Source: Litoditis marina (taxonomy: Eukaryota; Nematoda; Chromadorea; Rhabditida; Rhabditidae). Taken from it: 64,000 bases of DNA. Made by a program: the position numbers and the translations under genes. Numbering within the stretch: the stretch's first letter is position 1; each line of letters begins with the position of its first letter. The DNA is taken from NCBI GenBank assembly GCA_964036275.1, contig OZ038434.1, forward strand, positions 1,820,560 to 1,884,559. The letters are read 5' to 3'. This document shows positions 50,501-59,500 of this stretch, piece by piece. Under the pieces are notes generated by a model. The model did no database searches, was not told the origin of the DNA, and worked only from the letters and a program-made list of their open reading frames with translations.

Positions 50501-53500
50501 AGTAGCATAACTACGTTATAGCGCTGAAATCAGAAAGGATGATGTTGGTGAAGCTCAACTTCAAAGTGTTAAAGTATAACTTTTTCGCGGTTTGTGGCCA
50601 TATACGAAACAGGTGAATTATTATTTTCATTTGATCTTTTTGTCTTCTGTGGCGAACGAGAGAAACGGGTCACATGCGTGAGATATCATCTATCCACGTA
50701 AGAAAATTACAAGAAAATGCAGAGAAGAGATGAGAAAAACGAACAGCTGTAGAAGTCACAAAATATAGTTCGAATATATTAGAAATAACAGGATATTCCT
50801 ATTGGATTAAATACAAATACATTACAAACTATAAAATGAAGAGCTGTAATAATGAGCTCACCGGCATGCTCCAAAAACGGAACAGATTGCTCTCTGCCTC
50901 TCTCCACCCTCTCGTCTCTTTTCTCTCTGGTTTGGCAGAAAAAACGAGTCAGGTGGTGCCAAATCCATTGAAGAAGCAGCCAAATAATCGAATGCGGGGC
51001 AGTCATGATCCAGCTAGACAATAAGTGGTCTCAGACCATGTTAGGCGGCAAACGGCTGGTGGTTCGAACGACTGAGTCAGCTGGGGGTCTTGACACGGAC
51101 CCGCGCGCCCCACAACAAGACCGCACACGAAGGAAAATATCAGAATATTGGGAGGGCGGAGAAGAATAATCGATTTTGGTGAATATCGATTACTCGGGAA
51201 GATCGATTGAAACTTGTTGTATACAGGTGGGCGATCCTGGCCTGAAACCTAGGTGCGAAAGGGGCGGGGCATCTGGGGCCACGCCCACAAACAGGGCTGA
51301 AAAAAGGGGATTCCGCTATGTACCGGTGTGACACGGGCAGGCCATTCTGACACGCTTAATGGGATGAGAGACAAGGGGAATGGAGATAGAGGAAGAGAGA
51401 GAGAGAGAGAGGGAGGGGGGGGGTGAGTGGAAGGGAGAGAGGAAGGGAGAGAGGAAGAGTGGCAGAGATATAGACAAGAGAGAAAGAAAAACAGGGGGAG
51501 AGAGAGAGAGAACGTCCGAAACCAAACAGAGAACGAGATCTTCTCATCAAAACTTAGATTTTGCCTTGCTTTCTTAGACTATTTCGCATTTTCTCTGTCT
51601 CTCTCTTCACAGGTTGACGCCTCTCATTTCCAACGATCTTACTCGCATATCTCGCCAACCGGCTCTATAAGAACGTCTATTTGTTTTCCAGGACTCGACT
51701 GCCATAATGATGTCTCTCGTAAATACTCGTTTGAAGTTGGCGGCCGGAAAAGTACGCAATTTGTCGTCAACCAATCCACACCGTCAATCATCGGGTAATA
51801 GCTGTCCAAGGAAGGAGAAATAGATTCTCGCAGTATTTAGTAGTAGTCGTGGTAGCTAGAGTTTCGAGAAATTCAATAAACTTTTTATTTCTCTTCAGAT
51901 TATCCAAGTGGTGGATAGTTTTCTGTTCCCAATAGTTCTAGAGCACGCAGATACAAACCGATTCGGAAACAGGACCACTACGTTCTACGTAACAACGTAA
52001 AAACGTTTGATGTGACGAATGAATTGAAACTTGGGTGTGAGGCCCACCAATCTGTATTATTCAGTGTGGCTCAACGGACCTGCCTGAACACAACTTGCAC
52101 AAAATAATGTTAAAACATTCTTCACTGACCGAACAATGAGTTCGTGAGCGGCACGTTTAGAGACCCGGAACAGGTGTTCAAAAACATTTTCTCTCTTTCT
52201 TGAGTGGGCGCTACTTCATTTTATCATGAAAGTTTTGTATGAACTGTGAGTTACCACTATACGATTGCAAAACTTGACTAACTTGCCAGAATTGTAAGTT
52301 ATGCATGACGTTTTACGTCATTATGTGCTTTCCCGCGTAATGCATAGTAATATAACCGTTTCATGTGAAACATGAAGTTTTTGGGTATATCTTTCGGGAG
52401 AAACAGAACGTTTCTCAGACACTGAATATTCATGAAAAACTGGCCGATCTGCATTTTTTTCTGCACGAATTCATTCGGAAGTGAAATTGCACCATTAGCA
52501 GCGGAGAATGTTCAAGGAAGACCAATTCAGAGATAGAGAGAATCAGAGAAAGAGAGAAAGACGAGAGAGAAAGAGAGAAAAAGGAGAGAAAAAACTTTGT
52601 TCACACATTTTGTTGGTTTTACCGAGTTGAATAAGAATAACAAATACATGTTTTTATGTTTAAGAGAGCTACGTTAGATTGAACAAATTTGCTATAAAAT
52701 AGAATTTTTGAGATCAAGATTTCAAGATTTATTCATTCACTTCATATTGTTACAATATGGTGTTCCTGAGAAAGGTATATTTCTTCAAATTTCAAAGCAG
52801 TAACTTCCATAATCTGTAGAACATTCTGGCGTTGAATAAATAAACTTTTTTTTGAAAAATAATTATTTCAGAGAGAGAATTGCAAAAGTTCCCTTCAAAA
52901 TTGAGCCGCACATTTGGTATTACAGCAGTTCTTGAGATTAAAGTAGCTTTTTGACCTTGATGTAAATGGTCATATTGTGAACTCTCGAATAGAAGATTTG
53001 TAAGTGCTCTTGGCACTTGGCACGCAGCAAAATTAAATAGAAGACCAATGAAACATTTCAGATAGAGAAAGTATGTGGATAATTATGGTATGGTAGTACA
53101 TGCAAGACCATTTGCCATTATAGGCAGTGACGAAATCTTCGTTGTGCTTTGATTTTGACACATTCTATCATTACGAAATCGAACCGCAAAGTCACGTGAT
53201 CAAACTACAGACACAGGGGGGGGGGACATCTTACAACGTATTGGTTTCCTTCGAAATGAGTGGATCTTATACCTTGATAATTATTCTTCGAGCGTTGATG
53301 TTGAAAGTGCAATTCAGTTCCGCATAAATTCCTAAGATGAGATGTATTTTTCCAAACGCTGTTCTATTAACTGCTAAAGAAGAAGCTTCCAGAGCAGACA
53401 AAAAGATTCATCAAACTCTATGAGTCTTGTAGTTTGTTCCGCATTAGGTATTTTGGCACTTGCACAGTACCTTCACTAGCTGGTGACCATCTCACGGGCT

Positions 53501-56500
53501 ACACCTTCGCATTTCACGTACTGTATAGTCGATTAGAGAACTTCCTCGCATACATGATAGTAGGTGGAACGCGGAGTTATAGCTCAGTAGGTAATCACCA
53601 GCTCACGAGCGTCCCCCTATAGCACCGTGCGAACAGCTCTTCAACATGCCGGATCTTTCTCTCTGCCACGGATATAGTACGTGCAACGACGAGAAAAGTT
53701 CACGATGTTCATAAGCTAACTAGACCGTTTCCACAGTAGAAGACGTACTGACAGAGATGGAACCTACCTCGTACACTGCCGAAACGAGATGGACTGATGT
53801 CTACTGATTCCATACCTATAATGAGTGGAGACTACTAAGTAGTACAACGAGCAAAAGTTGATAGATATCGCGAAAATATTGAATGTAAGTCAAAAAACAG
53901 AAAAATTTGAGAATTAGCTAAAGTAACCTCAAAAGGGCATTCTAACAAATAATGGATTCGGCTCGCTATAGAAGCGGGGAAGAACAAGTAGTCAGCACCA
54001 CTGAATGAAGAGACGTATATACGTTTCTGCTCCGGGAAATTAAAATAAAACGAGGTACTAGATGAAAGAACGATGTGAGAATGAGAAGAGGAAATGAATG
54101 AAGGCCGAGATTTCGTGGCGGGTCCGGCCTTGACTCTCGCGAGGAAAGAATGCGTGATATGACAAAAACCAAGGCGCCAAACGACAGAGATTGCGGAAAA
54201 ACACGGGAGGTTTGAATGGAATATGGGTGTTGATTGCCTAATCTGATGGTGAAAGGAAGAATGGACCAGCGAATTTGGGGCTCATTATTGTTCCTCAAAA
54301 AGGATGTTCGAAAAACTGATCTGAGAACGCACAGAGAGCATATTCCAACCACATCTGGACAGAACAAAATGACGGTCACTTCCTCATTTTCCTAGAGCGA
54401 TCTCTATGAAGTCACTCTTCTGTTCTCGACTATTTTATTATCGATAAAAGTTTTGGATGAAAAATATTACCACTGTCTCGGTGGAGACTTCTATGGACTC
54501 GATGCTAATAATGGTTCCCGTAGTCTGAGCGCTCCCAGATTTTTCTTTGTGATTTGAAGAGAAAGTTCGGGGAGGTAAGAGACTAGTAGGTGCTGCTCAG
54601 CAAAGTAATTTCTTGAACAAGTGTGCTCTGAAAGATTGAATAAATATTCGCACGGCTTAGCACACGGAACGAAACTGAACGCTGACATTTTTAATATTGA
54701 TATCACGCCAGGCGCGGTCCCACGAGAATCTCATGAGACTACTTCAGGAACAATATCTCACTGAGTTCTCATGAGATTCTAACAATTGCTATGCTACAAC
54801 ATTGAGAGTCAGCGATGATTTATCAAAATGCTCATGAACTGCCCATGAGAAAGATCATGTGCACATTTCATCAGGTTGAAGAGATTGCTACGCCGTCAAA
54901 TGTGATTGTGAGGTTTGATAGTAAATGCGACAGGGGTTAACGGTAAAACGCATGAAAACCGTCTAGAAGACTGGTTCCGCCGTTTTGAGGAACAATTTCA
55001 CCTTCTCTGAGAACCGACAATTATAGTGTTCCGAGCCACGCTATTATGTCTTTTGTGCGCAAGACGGATGAGAAATTTGGAAACATCGAGAAGTGGCGAG
55101 GCTCGATTATCGATTGGAAAAATTATGAAAGTTAAGTTAGCCCGTGAGAAAAAGCCACCTAAAGTAAGCACTTGCCTAGAAAAAATGTAGGGATTAACTG
55201 ATTTCGAGTTGTTGTTTGATCTGTCTGCAAAGTAGCAATTTGGAATTATGATGAAACGGCAGGTGAAACTACAATAGGAGTTAAATAGTTGAATAGACGT
55301 TTCGAGTTTGTGCATTTATTCTCTTAAAAACACACCACCATTCGAAAGCTCGGTGCGCAAGAAACTCAAAAATACCACACATTCAAGAAGAACATACCAA
55401 GTTTGTACAGATTCATTATACAAACAAAACGTTTCATTACAGGCTTACGGTTCAATCGTTTACATTTATTCTTTTGGCCTTGGGACATTTAGCAGTAACA
55501 GATAATAGAGCAGACTAATTAGTCGTAAATAGCTCTGAACAATACTACAAACTCTAACTTCGACAAAAAGTGGCTTCTGTTTCAACTTTTGTTTCTGTCA
55601 AAATTTCCATTGTGCAACAAAGTCACAGTGTTAAGTATGCTTACGCTTAACTAAAAAAACTTGAAATTCACATAAAAATATTGGTAAGAAACAATTATCA
55701 CATCAGAGCCATTAAAATTTACTTTGTCTGTCTATATTTTGAGAACTCTAGAATGAAGATATTAAACTTTTTAAATAAGATGAGATGTAACACAGTTGCG
55801 CTATAAATGAAATAGTGAACTTTGTGAAAATAAGTAAGAGTAGGATCTGTTGAAGAAGAAGAAGGGTGAAAGGGAAACATCGCGAGGTGAAATGACATTT
55901 CCAAATATGCCGAATCACATTCATTTGACGTGCGTGCACCAGCTGGACAGCTGTCTCCTGCGACAATTTCGAGAAAAACTGACAACCATCAAATTATCGA
56001 TGGATATTGATCGGGGTCGATTCAAGGAAAAACTGCGCCAGGCTGCAACTTTTGCAAAAAAAAAACACTATGAAAAGATGTGAAAAACTCATATTTTCTA
56101 ACTCAGCGAAAACAGAAAGAAAATAGGGTATAGAATTTCGAATTTTCCATAAATTAGAAAACAGTAAACTACATGAAAAGCAGGAAAAACCATGAGAAGT
56201 GTGTGAAATGCGTTAGAAAAGGCGGGAAAAGTATGTTTGAATAGCAGTTTGTGAGTGGTTCAGGCAGCATTGTTCAAACAGAAAAATGTTTGAGGAGTAG
56301 GCAATAAAATAGTTGTGAACGACGAGAAAAATCGAAAAATTTGTACTTTTGCTTTGTGCGGTTTAGAAATTACAGAAGTTATAACTGCAGAGAATACAAC
56401 GATGAACTTGAATTTCAGCAACTCACACACCATGCACTTTCAAAAATACAGAAACTTGATTTGTGTTTTTGTTTTCGTATGGTTTCTAATTTGGAATTCT

Positions 56501-59500
56501 GATTTCAATCGCTACACGAATATCATCCGAAAAAAAAAGTGCTAAGAATAGTATTGTTGGTCGAACTCCATAGGGTAGTATTTTCCACATTTTTTTTAAA
56601 AATAAAACGACAGAGACATGAAACTGCTATGCAACATGCTGCCGTGCGGCTGCTTTGAATAGCCACATCTGTGAAACATTTGCATGACAAAGAAGTAGAA
56701 AGCGCAACTGTATCTCGTATTGGATGCAAGTTTTCGGATTGTAAGCTTAATGAAAAACATAAATTATCTGAAAGGCCCAAATTCGTGATCAAAAACTAAT
56801 CTGCGCAGCTCGCGATATTCGATTTCATTCAAAGAAAACAGTATACAAAACTATATGAAATGACTACGGTAAAAATTTGCAATCAAACAAAGTTGAATAA
56901 GAGAAAAGCAAGCAGACTCGGTCAGAAAAATCGTTCACATGTTTGTAGTTTGATCCCGGTAGTGTGCTTGCTAATCAAACTACAATCATTCTTTCATGAA
57001 TATAAAGGTAGGAAACTGCATTTTTTGAGAGAATAACTGGGACAGGGTTTAGTTTCAATGGAAGGAAAGGGGTCGGATCATGGAAAGTTGCAGATAATCT
57101 CTTCTTACACAGGGAACTATCGATCAAATGATGGTAAGTGGAAAGGATGGATTAGAAAGAGAGAGGAAAAGAGAAAGAGAGAGAAAGAGAGATAGAACAA
57201 AGAAAGAGATGGAGAGAAAATAGTTGAATCATTTGGCAAAATCAAATAAAAAGGATAAAAGTATCAGGAGACCTTCAGACTTTCAACTTTGTCTGCATGG
57301 AGGAGTAGTTATTGGGCAACCGTCAACCGCCCATCAAAAATGAAAGCTCCAGTTTTAAAAACATACAGTATTGAAAAATAATTAGAAGAAATAAAAATAA
57401 AAGAGGTACGTATCGCCTCTACCCTCACGACTGTTGTGTACTCGAACTGTCAATCCTTCCAATTAGCCCGTCTCAATGACTGGTTTTTCTCTCAGAGATT
57501 ACCATCTCAGCCATTAGCATAGCCGCTTGTCTTTCACGAAACAATTAACACAAGTCGTCAATTTAAGTGGCTGCGGTGGAAGTCAGAAGTATTTTTCACC
57601 TAAACAATCCTCCTCTTTATTTCAATGTATGTTTACCATTAGATTGCCATTTGAGCATTCGATAATCCACCATAATGACTTCTATGAAGAAGTGACCAAG
57701 ATCAACTAAGAAGGAACTACTACTTTAATAAATCTGTGACATGTATGATGATCACCGCCTCGTAACGAAGCGACGTGAATGAATAAATATGTAAAAAATA
57801 TGTATGTTTACTAGTTTACTTTGATTGATTGATTTATTTACATGCGCGCATTTGCTATACAATAGTTACATTCTAGAGTAGAAAAGCGTTGTAATAGTCA
57901 GCGATGTTTGTTGGTGGTTTTTTCGAATAATTTACAAGGTAAATTCTTGATTGTCACGTGTTTGAACGTGTTAGTGAAAGCGGAAACTAATACATGCACG
58001 AGTATGGAAACATAAAAAGAGCTGTTCGCTGTTCAGCTAACACATCTGGTTGTCATGAAATCTATTTGTGTTTGTTTCCTTTGTTGTTCCAACGAGACAT
58101 AGTATGAATCATCGAAATACAGTTCTCAGCAATTGAGAGAAAGGCTAGGAAGTAGGAAGTCAATATCGTGTACACATGGCGGAAATCGGAGGATAGAGTA
58201 ACGGAGTTGTAAGTCGAGATTTTCTCCCAAAACCATCCTTTTGCAAGGTATCTAGCAGTTAAACATGACCAGAGGTTTTCATTAAAACGAGACCATAATT
58301 AAAAGTAAAAAAATTTCACTATTCAAACTACTAGTGTTTCTTCCGAACCAAAAGTCACATTGCGAACAGTATTATTCAGCCGAGAAGAAAAATGCTCATG
58401 CTCAGTTGAGAAGACTATTTTATAGATAGGCGTGCAGTGGACATTGGGTGATAGTTGGAAATAAATCTGATGGAAAGTAACTTGGGTGGTCAGGCGAAGT
58501 CGTTAAAGAAGCAGATAAAAAGACACGAAAATGGGTGTCCTTGAGGAGAAAAAGCGGAAAATGAGCATGATGACCCAGATCAGTACAGGATGGTTATGGA
58601 TGAGTTTTTATCAAAGAAGATTCAGGATGGAGAGAGAAGGTGAAAGTGGGTGAGAAAGGAAAATGAGAGAAAAAACATGAGAGAAAAATCAAAATACAAG
58701 AAAGAATGTCGAGAGAGATAGATAGAATTTACGAAGGAAATTAAAAGTGAGAGAAAGAGAGAGTGAGAGAGAGCGAGAGAGCGAAAAGGAGAGACAGAGA
58801 GAGAGAGAGAGTGAGAGAGAGAAAAGGAGGGACAGAGAGAGAGAAAAGAGAACAACCATATTCTCGCCGTTCTTTTGTGTATGCGTTGGTGCAGAGCCGA
58901 ACAACCCTCATTGGGTAATGGAAACCGGCCGAGTTGGAAAAACTAGGCTCAACAGATTAGATGAAACACAAATGCAAACAAGGCAATCAATCATCACGAG
59001 CAATGCGTTGTATGCTTATTGATTGATGGATTTATATGATTATTGATTGGTTCAGACAGGAGATAGTTCAACAATGTTGATTAAAAGTAAGCCTCATGAC
59101 ATGATTTGGCAAACTGTCTCAGAATGACAGAGTTTAGTTTTCTGGTGAAAAGCCGTGATTTGTTGATTTGCCTTTAAATATTTTACTAATCTGAACTGAA
59201 AGAATTATGTGAATCAACGGGTGAAAAAGTGATACAACAAAACATATTAACTGAGTTCCATCAAACAACTACCTTTTGAATCCTCCATGCTGCATGGGAA
59301 TCAAACTCAATCAATCAGCAATTGTAAAGAAGTATTTCTAAACTCATTAACCGAGTACTGTTTGAAACAAACAACTAATGTAACGCAAACGCCGGACTAC
59401 TTTTTGTAATTTACACAGAGGACAACATTACACAAGTTCACACTTCATTTTGCGCATTGGAACTGTCGTTTATGAACATTCAGTGATTTAGCTTGCCACA

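Noticed and set aside
53570..53640. tRNA D-arm-like tatagctcagtaggt
   Set aside because: No T-loop consensus follows and no cloverleaf can be drawn.
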